From: Gemmatimonadales bacterium
Lineage (GTDB): Bacteria; Gemmatimonadota; Gemmatimonadetes; Longimicrobiales; Gaopeijiaceae
Reading direction: 5' to 3'
Assembly (NCBI GenBank): GCA_007695225.1
Contig: REED01000142.1
Coordinates: 1-48,769, forward strand
DNA length: 48,769 nucleotides
In this document: positions 25,695 through 32,318 of the stretch, one piece after another
How positions within the stretch are numbered: the first letter of the stretch is position 1
Layout: every line of letters starts with the position of its first letter
Position numbers and translations under genes: made by a program
Notes under the pieces: generated by a model
Seen by the model: only the letters and a program-made list of their open reading frames with translations
What the model was told of the DNA's origin: nothing
The model's database searches: none

Positions 25695-27076
25695 ATCCTC
25701 CTCTCCCGGACCCTCCGGGATCGCCTTCCCAACCCCCTCCTCCCCTCCTGGGAGTGGTGATCCCCACCCTGAACGAGGAGGCCTATCTCCCCGCCCTCCT
25801 CTCTGACCTGGCCCGACTTCCCATCCCTCATCGGGTGGTGGTTGCGGACGGAGGGTCCCTGGATTCATCCACGGAGGTGGCCCGACGGGAGGGAGCCGGG
25901 TCGGTGGAAGCCCCCCGTGGTCGAGCCCGTCAGATGAATGCGGGGGCCGCGCTGCTGGATACCCCCTGGCTCCTCTTCCTCCACGCCGATTCCCGGATTC
26001 CCGCGGAGACAGGTGCAGCGATGGCTGAGTGGATACAGGACCCTCCCCCCGAGGAGGCGGGTCACTTCCGCTTCCAGCTTGATGGTGGAGGCTGGACCCG
26101 TTGGATCATCGAGGGAGGGCAGCGGGTGAGGGAGGGCTTGAGCGGGCTGGCCTACGGAGACCAGGGTCTCCTCCTATCCCGGGAGCGCTTCCTCGCCGTA
26201 GGCGGCTTCCCCGACCTTCCCCTCATGGAGGACGTGGAGATGGTCCGCCGGCTCCGTAGGACCGGCGGCCTGGCCCGGGTCCCCGCCCCACTGGTCACCT
26301 CCGCCCGGCGATACCGGGAGGAGGGATGGTTCCGAGCCTGGATCCGGAACGCCACCCTCCTCCTTCTCCACGGCCTGGGGGTCCCCACCAGTAGCCTGGT
26401 CCGGTGGTACCCACCCCGGGCCGCCGGCCTTGTGGGGGAGGACGGAGCCAGCGCCGGGGTGGGCGCCTCGGGTGCGGGCCGGGCACTCATGATCTTCGCC
26501 AAGGCGCCCCGGATTGGACAGGTGAAGACCCGCTTGGCGGAGGGCGTCGGAGCACCCCGTGCCGTGGAGATCTACCGTCGGCTGGGACGGGAAGTGGTGG
26601 ACCGCCTCCGTCACGGGGGTTGGGATACGGTGATCTTCTACGACCCTCCCGACGCGCAGGCGGCCATGAAGGATTGGCTGGGAGTGGAGGCACTCACCTT
26701 TCACCCCCAGGAGGGGGAAGACCTGGGTGCCCGCCTGAGCCGGGCGTTTCAGCACGCATCCCGTCAGGCGGGACCGATGTGCGTGGTGGGGACCGACATC
26801 CCCGACTTGGACGGGGAGCTGGTGGAGACCGCCTTCCGGAGGCTGGAGGCGGAGGACGGCCCTCAGGTCATCCTGGGACCGGCGAAGGATGGTGGGTACT
26901 ACCTCCTGGCCCTCCGGTCCCCCGAGCCCCGCCTCTTCCAGGGAATCCGCTGGAGCACGGAAAGGGTGCGGGAGCAGACGCTGGATCGAGCCAGGGAGTT
27001 GGGACTCTCGGTGGAAGAGCTCCCCGTGCTGGCCGACGTAGATCGAGTGGAAGACCTCCCTCCGGCCTACCGGTAG
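25691..27076 (+). CDS. Fused glycosyltransferase: TIGR04283-type + TIGR04282/DUF2064-type
   Basis: This 461-aa protein has two domains that are usually encoded by separate genes. Residues about 20-245 form a family 2 glycosyltransferase: VVIPTLNEEAYLPALL, VVVADGGSLDSS, GRARQMNAGA and LFLHADSRIP, then LMEDVEMVRRLRRTGG, as in TIGR04283. A Gly/Ala linker follows. Residues about 270-461 begin LMIFAKAPRIGQVKTRL and hold VVGTDIPDL, ILGPAKDGGYYLLAL and ADVDRVEDLP, as in TIGR04282/DUF2064. Both families are named after arsenosugar biosynthesis, yet no radical SAM ArsS or ArsM gene is in the window. The GTG start is coupled to DUF547. The final product is unknown. Confidence 0.9.
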   Translation: MNPPLPDPPGSPSQPPPPLLGVVIPTLNEEAYLPALLSDLARLPIPHRVVVADGGSLDSSTEVARREGAGSVEAPRGRARQMNAGAALLDTPWLLFLHADSRIPAETGAAMAEWIQDPPPEEAGHFRFQLDGGGWTRWIIEGGQRVREGLSGLAYGDQGLLLSRERFLAVGGFPDLPLMEDVEMVRRLRRTGGLARVPAPLVTSARRYREEGWFRAWIRNATLLLLHGLGVPTSSLVRWYPPRAAGLVGEDGASAGVGASGAGRALMIFAKAPRIGQVKTRLAEGVGAPRAVEIYRRLGREVVDRLRHGGWDTVIFYDPPDAQAAMKDWLGVEALTFHPQEGEDLGARLSRAFQHASRQAGPMCVVGTDIPDLDGELVETAFRRLEAEDGPQVILGPAKDGGYYLLALRSPEPRLFQGIRWSTERVREQTLDRARELGLSVEELPVLADVDRVEDLPPAYR

Positions 27077-27091
27077 AAGGCCGGAGGGAGG
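27055..27091 (+). terminator. Strong 13-bp hairpin over the glycosyltransferase stop codon
   Basis: CCTCCCTCCGGCC (27055-27067) and GGCCGGAGGGAGG (27079-27091) form a perfect 13-bp stem with an 11-base loop that contains the stop TAG and the palindrome TACCGGTA. No T-run follows, so it could be a Rho-assisted terminator or an mRNA 3' stabiliser. Confidence 0.5.
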
Positions 27092-27157
27092 AAGGAGAGG
27101 AGCCTCCGGGAGAGGCCTCCGGGAAGCGATTTCGCGCGCGCCACCCGCCCCTCTCGC

Positions 27158-27187
27158 TTGCACCGAGCCGGCCCCCCCGCCTATTCT
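27158..27187 (+). promoter_or_regulatory. Candidate promoter upstream of the LeuA-regulatory-like gene
   Basis: TTGCAC, an 18-bp spacer and TATTCT. Match to consensus is modest (3 and 4 of 6), but it lies directly before a palindrome and behind the previous gene's hairpin. Confidence 0.3.
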
Positions 27188-27188
27188 C

Positions 27189-27210
27189 GTGCATCGCTAC
27201 GTAGCTGCAC
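27189..27210. promoter_or_regulatory. 22-bp near-perfect palindrome, possible operator
   Basis: GTGCA-TC-GCTAC followed by GTAGC-TGCAC: all ten paired bases match, with a two-base bulge on one side. It ends seven bases before the ATG at 27218 and starts two bases after the -10-like box. Confidence 0.5.
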
Positions 27211-27217
27211 TGCGCCG

Positions 27218-27763
27218 ATGGGACCCATCTGCTTCTCCCCCTCGGAGGATCCCCTGACCCCCGTATCCGATGGGCAACCATCTGGAGCCCGCCTCCGATT
27301 CGGATCGCTGGAGCATCAGACCCTCCCCAACTCCCGCTTCCAGGTCGAGGTCACCCTTCACGGTCGGGAGAACCAGCCCTTCACGGGAACGGCGGAAGGG
27401 ACCAATCTGGCCGAAGGCCGGATGCGCGCGGGGGCCGAGGCCACCATGCAGGCGCTGGCGTCCTACCTGGGTAGCACCCTCACACTCTCGTTCCGAGGGG
27501 CCCGAACGATCCGAAGCTTCGACTCCCACGTCGTTGTGGTGGCTCTCCGTGCACAGTCCGGGGAAAGGCCACAAGGACAGGGAGAGGAGCCCGAGGACCT
27601 GAGCCTCATCGGGTGTGTGGCCATTCCCGACCGGAATCTGGCCCGGGGGGCCGCGCTGGCGGTCCTCAACGCCTCCAACCGGATCCTGGAAAGCCCGGGC
27701 GCCGCCTTCCCTCCCGAGCCGGGGGACGGCACACGGGATGAAAGCCGAACCGGGGATCCATGA
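27218..27763 (+). CDS. Protein resembling the LeuA regulatory (dimer) domain, stand-alone
   Basis: This 181-aa protein is not assigned to a named family. Its order of elements matches the C-terminal leucine-sensing domain of 2-isopropylmalate synthase: a hairpin VEVTLHGRENQPFTGTAEG, a helix RMRAGAEATMQALASYL, a strand LTLSFRGARTIR, then DSHVVVVALRA, LIGCVAIPDRNLARGAAL and AVLNASNRIL. This gives two similar strand-strand-helix halves. No catalytic TIM barrel is present. The ATG at 27218 is preferred over the TTG at 27158, which overlaps the candidate promoter. It is coupled by ATGA to a UPF0316 membrane protein. Ligand sensing is inference; the family match is from pattern only. Confidence 0.6.
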   Translation: MGPICFSPSEDPLTPVSDGQPSGARLRFGSLEHQTLPNSRFQVEVTLHGRENQPFTGTAEGTNLAEGRMRAGAEATMQALASYLGSTLTLSFRGARTIRSFDSHVVVVALRAQSGERPQGQGEEPEDLSLIGCVAIPDRNLARGAALAVLNASNRILESPGAAFPPEPGDGTRDESRTGDP

Positions 27764-28293
27764 CGGAGATCTTCGCCGGACCCCTGGGTCCCTTCCTCAT
27801 ATTCGGTCTTCGGATCATCGATGTCTCCCTGGCCACCCTCCGGATGCTTCTCAGCATGCGGAACGCCCGGACGATGGTCCCCATCATCGGTTTTTTCGAA
27901 TCCCTCATCTGGGTGGTGGCAGTGGGTACGGCCATCATGAACCTTCACTCGGTATGGCACATCCTGGGATACTCGGCGGGATTCGCCTCAGGGACCGTGG
28001 TGGGGCTCTGGCTGGAGGGAAAGCTGGCGGTGGGGCTGGCCACGGTGCGGGTCATCTGCACCTTCGAAGGGGAGGCGGTGGCCGACGCCCTCCGAAGACG
28101 GGGCTTCGGCGTCACCTCCTTTCCCGGCTTCGGACGCCAGGGGCCGGTGGAGATGATGTACGCCGTCGTGAAGCGCCGACATATCCCCCAGGTCATCGCC
28201 GAGGTGGAGGCGGTGGATGCCGATGCCTTCATCTCGGTAGAGGAGCCTCGAACCATCCGCCGCGGATGGATGTTCAGCAAGCGGAGGAGCTAG
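27760..28293 (+). CDS. UPF0316 membrane protein (DUF5698 + DUF2179)
   Basis: This 177-aa protein has three membrane helices in the first ~85 residues: LGPFLIFGLRIIDVSLATLR, MVPIIGFFESLIWVVAVG and HILGYSAGFASGTVVGLWLE. A cytoplasmic DUF2179 domain follows, with VRVICTFEGEAVADALRRRG, VTSFPGFGRQGPVEMMYAVV and FISVEEPRTIRRGWM. This is the complete UPF0316 layout, of unknown function. DUF2179 is thought to be a ligand-binding fold. ATGA overlap with the preceding gene suggests joint action. Its stop codon directly abuts the stop codon of the convergent ltaE gene, leaving no intergenic base. Confidence 0.92.
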   Translation: MTEIFAGPLGPFLIFGLRIIDVSLATLRMLLSMRNARTMVPIIGFFESLIWVVAVGTAIMNLHSVWHILGYSAGFASGTVVGLWLEGKLAVGLATVRVICTFEGEAVADALRRRGFGVTSFPGFGRQGPVEMMYAVVKRRHIPQVIAEVEAVDADAFISVEEPRTIRRGWMFSKRRS

Positions 28294-29385
28294 CTAGAAC
28301 GCCGGTGATGCTGTGGAGGGGCCCAGAACCACGGCCTTGAAGGCGTTCACCGCGCGCTCCACCTCGTCATCACCGATCTCCAGGTGCAGGACCGCTCGGA
28401 TCCGGGTGGGGCCGAAGGGGACCATGGCCACGCCCCGGGCGGCCAGGGCGCGGAGGAGTTCCTCGACGGTCTGTCCCGACCCCGCCACGTCGATCATGAC
28501 GATGTTGGTCTCCGGAGGCGACACCGAAACCCCGGGCAGGGCCCCCAATCCCTTCGCCAGGTCCCGAGCCCTTCGGTGATCCTCGGCCAGTCGGCTCAGG
28601 TGATGCTCCAGGGCATGGAGCCCTGCCGCCGCCAGGATTCCAGCCTGGCGCATCTGTCCTCCCAGGCGGCGGCGGATCCGCCATGCCGGTTCGAGGACGG
28701 CTCGGGGGCCGGCCAGCGTGGAGCCCACCGGTGCGCCCAGTCCCTTGGAGAGACAGGTCATGACCGTATCCACCGGGCCCGCCAGTTCTGCGGGCTCCAC
28801 ACCCAGGGCCGATGCGGCGTTCCAGAGTCGGGCGCCATCCAGGTGGACCCGGAGCCCCCGGATACGGGCCTCTTCCGTCAGGGCGTCCAGGCGGGCGCGG
28901 TCCATCACCCTCCCTCCCGAATCCAGGTGGGAGTTCTCCAGCGCCAGGACAGTGGTCCGGGGATGGAAGCGGGAGGGTTCTCGGAGTCCGGCACGGAGCT
29001 CCTCCAGGGAGAGAAGGCCATCCTCGGCCCGGATGCCCCGGAGGTTCATCCCCCCGTGGGCCGCAAGGGAGCCCTCCTCGTAGTGGATGAGGTGGGCTCC
29101 GGCTTCCGCCACCACTTCGGTCCCCGGCGCGCCCAGCGCCAGGATCCCCGTCTGGTTTGCCATGATCCCCGAGGGGAAAAAGAGGGCCGCCTCCTTCCCC
29201 AGGAGTTCTGCCACCCGGGCCTCCAGTGCCTGCACGGTGGGATCCTCGCCGAAGCAGTCATCCCCCACCTCGGCCCGGACCATGGCCTCCCGCATGGCGG
29301 GGGTGGGCCGGGTGACGGTGTCGGATCGGAGGTCGATCCCCGGGGACCGGGTGACCCCCTTTCCAGCGGTCACCTCACCCGGCAT
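28294..29385 (-). CDS. ltaE: Low-specificity L-threonine aldolase
   Basis: This is a PLP enzyme of about 363 aa that cleaves threonine or allo-threonine to glycine and acetaldehyde. Marks are IDLRSDTVTRPTPAMREAM, the ALFFPSGIMANQTG segment, NSHLDSGGRV, VHLDGARLWNAA, and the PLP lysine in TCLSKGLGAPVGS, followed by RRRLGGQMRQAG. The ATG at 29385 gives a 16-residue lead before IDLRSDT and overlaps ccmD by 11 bp. ATG 29409 and GTG 29373 are alternatives, and none has a clear ribosome site. Its place at the end of the ccm operon looks like read-through rather than shared function. Confidence 0.92.
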   Translation of the reverse strand: MPGEVTAGKGVTRSPGIDLRSDTVTRPTPAMREAMVRAEVGDDCFGEDPTVQALEARVAELLGKEAALFFPSGIMANQTGILALGAPGTEVVAEAGAHLIHYEEGSLAAHGGMNLRGIRAEDGLLSLEELRAGLREPSRFHPRTTVLALENSHLDSGGRVMDRARLDALTEEARIRGLRVHLDGARLWNAASALGVEPAELAGPVDTVMTCLSKGLGAPVGSTLAGPRAVLEPAWRIRRRLGGQMRQAGILAAAGLHALEHHLSRLAEDHRRARDLAKGLGALPGVSVSPPETNIVMIDVAGSGQTVEELLRALAARGVAMVPFGPTRIRAVLHLEIGDDEVERAVNAFKAVVLGPSTASPAF

Positions 29386-29602
29386 CCAGCTTCTCTGTGA
29401 GCCTTCCAAGCCGGCGGAAGATGGCCACCACCCAACCGAAGAGGAGGGCCCAGGCCAGAGCGTAGGCGATGAAGACGTGCCAGAAGTCCCGCATGCGGGG
29501 CCCGGCGGCCTGGGCCTCCAGCGCCTCGGGGGCCAGGGAGAGGATCAGGACCGCGAGGGCCAGGGAGGCGGCGAAGAGGAAGCGACGTGGGAAGATCTTC
29601 AT
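29375..29602 (-). CDS. ccmD: CcmD-family small membrane protein
   Basis: This 75-aa protein has a hydrophobic first segment (LFAASLALAVLILSLAPE) and the CcmD signature FWHVFIAYALAWALLFGWVV followed by basic residues. In System I cytochrome c maturation, CcmD helps release holo-CcmE from the CcmABC complex. It starts at an ATG that shares ATGA with the ccmC stop; the longer frame to 29743 lies inside ccmC. The extra N-terminal hydrophobic segment, ending in ALEAQA, resembles a signal peptide, which is less usual for CcmD. Confidence 0.8.
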   Translation of the reverse strand: MKIFPRRFLFAASLALAVLILSLAPEALEAQAAGPRMRDFWHVFIAYALAWALLFGWVVAIFRRLGRLTEKLDAG

Positions 29603-30342
29603 GGGGTCAGGGCTCCTTCGGCGGTAGGCCCACGTCCGGGTACGTCCCCGGGAGGTGAAGTGCGAAGTCGGCGCTCGATCTCCACCTCCAGCCGGGCGGT
29701 CCCGTACCGGAGGAGGAAAAGGGCGAAGAACAGGATGAGCCACGCCACCAGGGCGGTGAGGAGGGTGGTGAGCATGTCGGGGTGGAGCTGGGGGCCGTCG
29801 GTCCGGGCCACCACCGGCTGGGGGTGGAGGGAACGGAACCAGAGGACACTCATGTGGATGAGGGGGATGTTCAACGCCCCCACGATCCCCACCACCGCCG
29901 CGAACCGTTTTCCCCTCTCCGGATTCTCCGTGGAGTTACGGACCATGAAGTACCCCACATAGATGAACCAGAGAAGCAGGGTAAGGGTGAGGCGGGGTTC
30001 CCAGGTCCACCAGGTGCCCCAGGCCAGCTTGGCCCAGAGGGGTCCGGAGAGGAGGACGATGGTGGTGAAGAGGACCCCGCCCTCGGCGGCGCTCACCGCC
30101 GCCTGGTCCAGCTTCTCCTCGCCCAGCCAGAGGTACATGGCCGAACAAATGGCCACGATCCCAAAGGCCATGAAGCCCACCCAGGCTGCCGGCACGTGGA
30201 TGTAGAAGATGCGCTGCACGATCCCCATGGAGGCCTCCGTGGGGACGAAGAAGAAGACCTGCCAATGGAAGTACACGGTGAGGGCAGTACCCACCAGCCC
30301 CAGCAGGAGCCCTCCCCACCGAACCATGCCTATGGACATCAT
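29599..30342 (-). CDS. ccmC: Heme exporter protein CcmC
   Basis: This 247-aa protein has six membrane helices and belongs to the heme-handling family (CcmC/CcmF/CcsA). CcmC loads heme onto CcmE. Features are FYIHVPAAWVGFMAFG (first heme-ligand His region), the tryptophan-rich loop LAWGTWWTWEPRLT, and IPLIHMSVLWFRSLHP (second His). The canonical WWD motif usually reads WVWDxRL; here Asp is replaced by Glu (WTWEPRL). The C-terminal ~45 residues are a basic/proline-rich cytoplasmic tail. The ATG overlaps the ccmB stop (ATGA). Confidence 0.93.
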   Translation of the reverse strand: MMSIGMVRWGGLLLGLVGTALTVYFHWQVFFFVPTEASMGIVQRIFYIHVPAAWVGFMAFGIVAICSAMYLWLGEEKLDQAAVSAAEGGVLFTTIVLLSGPLWAKLAWGTWWTWEPRLTLTLLLWFIYVGYFMVRNSTENPERGKRFAAVVGIVGALNIPLIHMSVLWFRSLHPQPVVARTDGPQLHPDMLTTLLTALVAWLILFFALFLLRYGTARLEVEIERRLRTSPPGDVPGRGPTAEGALTP

Positions 30343-31019
30343 TCCTCCACGATGAAGCGGAAGAGCGCCACCCCTGCCGTAAGGGCCAGGAGGGTGAAGG
30401 CGCCCAGGATTCTCAAGTTGCCCACCACCTCCGCCGGAGGGAAGCCCGCCAGGAGCGAGGCGGTGGAGGCTACCCCGAAGACCACCAGGGGCACCAGCAG
30501 GGGAAAGAGCAGCACGGGGAGCAGCGTCTCCCCCATCCGGGTGCCGGCGGTGATCCCACTGAACAGCGTACCCAGAGCCGTGAAGCCCAGTACGCCCAGG
30601 AGGAGGACCCCCGCCAGGGGGAAGGGGTTCCCCGGGACCTCCAGCTGGAAAAAGACCCCGAAGACCAGGACGGTGACCCCGGTCACGAGAAAGAGGAGGA
30701 CGGCGTTGGAGATCACCTTCCCCAAGTAGAGCGCCTCCCGGGGAAGGGGGGCCGAGAGGAGCCCCTGGAGCGCCCCGTCCTCCTTCTCGAGTTCAAACGT
30801 CCGCCCGAGCCCCAGGAGTCCGGCCAGGACCAGGGTCATCCAGATGAGTCCGGCGGCGATCTCCCGGGGGTGCACCGCAGTCCGGTCCACGGCGTAGTTG
30901 AAGAGGAGGGCGGTGAGGACCACGAAAGCCCCCATGGCCGCGATGCGCTCCCGGGTCCGGAACTCCACCCGGAGGTCCTTGGCCGCCACGGCCCAGACCT
31001 GCCCCAGGAACCCCGTCAA
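30339..31019 (-). CDS. ccmB: Heme exporter membrane subunit CcmB
   Basis: This 226-aa permease of the CcmAB ABC transporter has about six helices. Recognisable parts are VAAKDLRVEFRTRERIAAM at the start, AGLIWMTLVLAGLLGLGR with FELEKEDGALQGLL after it, and ALYLGKVISNAVLLFLVTG. CcmAB powers release of heme-loaded CcmE. The start is TTG, overlapping the ccmA stop as TTGA; no ATG or GTG fits the conserved N-terminus. Confidence 0.93.
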   Translation of the reverse strand: MTGFLGQVWAVAAKDLRVEFRTRERIAAMGAFVVLTALLFNYAVDRTAVHPREIAAGLIWMTLVLAGLLGLGRTFELEKEDGALQGLLSAPLPREALYLGKVISNAVLLFLVTGVTVLVFGVFFQLEVPGNPFPLAGVLLLGVLGFTALGTLFSGITAGTRMGETLLPVLLFPLLVPLVVFGVASTASLLAGFPPAEVVGNLRILGAFTLLALTAGVALFRFIVEE

Positions 31020-31807
31020 GATACCGGTCCGGGGCCCGTCCCCGCCCCCCGTCCACCCTCGGCCAGGGCCACCCGCTCCCGGTAGAAGCGCTCCTCCTCG
31101 CCGGCAGGGAGCTCGCTTCGGGACCCCAGGAAGGCGAACCGTCCCCGGGCCTGGATGGCCACCCGGTCCGCCAGGGAGAGTCCTTCCAGGAGCTGATGGG
31201 TTACGAGGACCACGCTACGGTTTCCGTCCCTGAGGCGCTCCAGCACCTCCCGGAGGAGGGCGGCGGCATGCAGGTCCAGTCCGGTGAAGGGCTCGTCCAG
31301 GAGGACCAGGGCCGGGTCATGAAGGAGGGTACGGGCCAGGGCCAGGCGCTGGCGCATCCCCCGAGAGAACTCCTGGACCATGCGATCTCCGTGGGGCTCC
31401 ATCCCCACCTCGGAGAGGCGGGCCTCCACCCGGTCGTCCAGGTCGGTGAGGCCATAGATGCGGCCCCAGAAACGGAGGTTCTCCCGGGCGCTCAGGGCGC
31501 CGTAGAGGAAGGTGCGATGGGAGAGGACACCCAGTTCTCGCCGCCATTCGGTAGAGGCCGAATCCCGGAGTTCCCCGCGAAAGCGGATCTCCCCCTCGGT
31601 GGGGTGGAGGGTCCCGGCCAGCATGCCCAGAAGAGTGGTCTTCCCGGCGCCGTTGGGTCCCAGCACCACCAGGAGCTCACCCAACTCCAGGGAGAAGGAG
31701 ATGCCGTCCACCGCCCGGACGGGTCCATAGGTTCGGGCCAGCTCCCGGGCTTCCAGGAGGGGAGAGGAGGACGAGGTCCGGGATGCCTCGGGGTCCGGCC
31801 GAATCAA
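31016..31807 (-). CDS. ccmA: Heme exporter ATP-binding subunit CcmA
   Basis: This 263-aa ABC ATPase has Walker A GPNGAGKTTLLGMLAG, Q-loop area GVLSHRTFLYGALSARENL, signature FSRGMRQRLALARTLLHDP, Walker B LVLLDEPFTGLD and H-loop VTHQ. SARENLRFWGRIYGL is typical of CcmA. It starts at a TTG four bases after the stop of the zinc-ribbon gene; there is no alternative ATG or GTG before the conserved EARELARTYG. A Gly-rich tail of about 15 residues follows the ABC domain. Confidence 0.93.
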   Translation of the reverse strand: MIRPDPEASRTSSSSPLLEARELARTYGPVRAVDGISFSLELGELLVVLGPNGAGKTTLLGMLAGTLHPTEGEIRFRGELRDSASTEWRRELGVLSHRTFLYGALSARENLRFWGRIYGLTDLDDRVEARLSEVGMEPHGDRMVQEFSRGMRQRLALARTLLHDPALVLLDEPFTGLDLHAAALLREVLERLRDGNRSVVLVTHQLLEGLSLADRVAIQARGRFAFLGSRSELPAGEEERFYRERVALAEGGRGAGTGPGPVS

Positions 31808-31811
31808 GACC

Positions 31812-32318
31812 TCAGGTTCCCTGGCCAGAGTGGGCCGCAGACCCCTCAGCCGGGGGAGAGGGGTCGGGAGAGGCGGGCCCAGGAGTGGACTTAGGAAGGG
31901 TCGCCCCGCAGGACCCGCAGAAGCGTGCGCTCCGGGGATTCAACTCCCCGCACTGGCCACACACGACTCCTTCCCTGAGGGAGGTCCGGAGGGCCGCAAT
32001 CTCCGCCTCCACCTCGGCTCTCGCACGCCCGCGGGCCCCCCTCTCCTGGGCCTCGCCCAACTCCAGATCCATGGCCTCAAGGGCCTCGGCAGAGAGCTTG
32101 GCCTTCTGACTCCGGTAATCGGTTTCGTCCAGTTTCCCGGCATGGAAGTCGTACTCCACATCCCGGAGTCCCAGGAGTGCGATCCTCTTCCGATGCTGGG
32201 CTTCGGTGAGTTCGTCGTCATCCCGCTCCATGGGAGCGCTCTCCCCGGTGAGGAGAGGCTGGAGGATGAGGAAGACGGTGCCTCCCGCCAGAAGCAGGGC
32301 CAGGATCAGCGTGCTCAA
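31812..32318 (-). CDS. CcmI-like membrane protein with C-terminal zinc ribbon
   Basis: This 168-aa protein has one N-terminal membrane helix (residues about 3-23), an acidic stretch, and a segment HRKRIALLGLRDVEYDFHAGKLDETDYRSQKAK cited here only by position 42-74. It is the layout seen in the N-terminus of CcmI/CycH and in small cytochrome-biogenesis proteins (helix, then a short coiled region). A coiled coil follows to about 115, then a zinc ribbon with Cys120, Cys123, Cys134 and Cys137 (CGQCGELN and FCGSCGATLP). It starts at TTG, overlapping the ccmF stop as TTGA. It occupies the operon place where CcmG/CcmH would be expected. A role in presenting apocytochrome is inferred. Confidence 0.72.
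   Translation of the reverse strand: MSTLILALLLAGGTVFLILQPLLTGESAPMERDDDELTEAQHRKRIALLGLRDVEYDFHAGKLDETDYRSQKAKLSAEALEAMDLELGEAQERGARGRARAEVEAEIAALRTSLREGVVCGQCGELNPRSARFCGSCGATLPKSTPGPASPDPSPPAEGSAAHSGQGT

Noticed and set aside
27120..27217. Possible tRNA around the palindrome
   Set aside because: No acceptor stem, TpsiC loop or anticodon arm can be fitted. The pairing is a simple palindrome.
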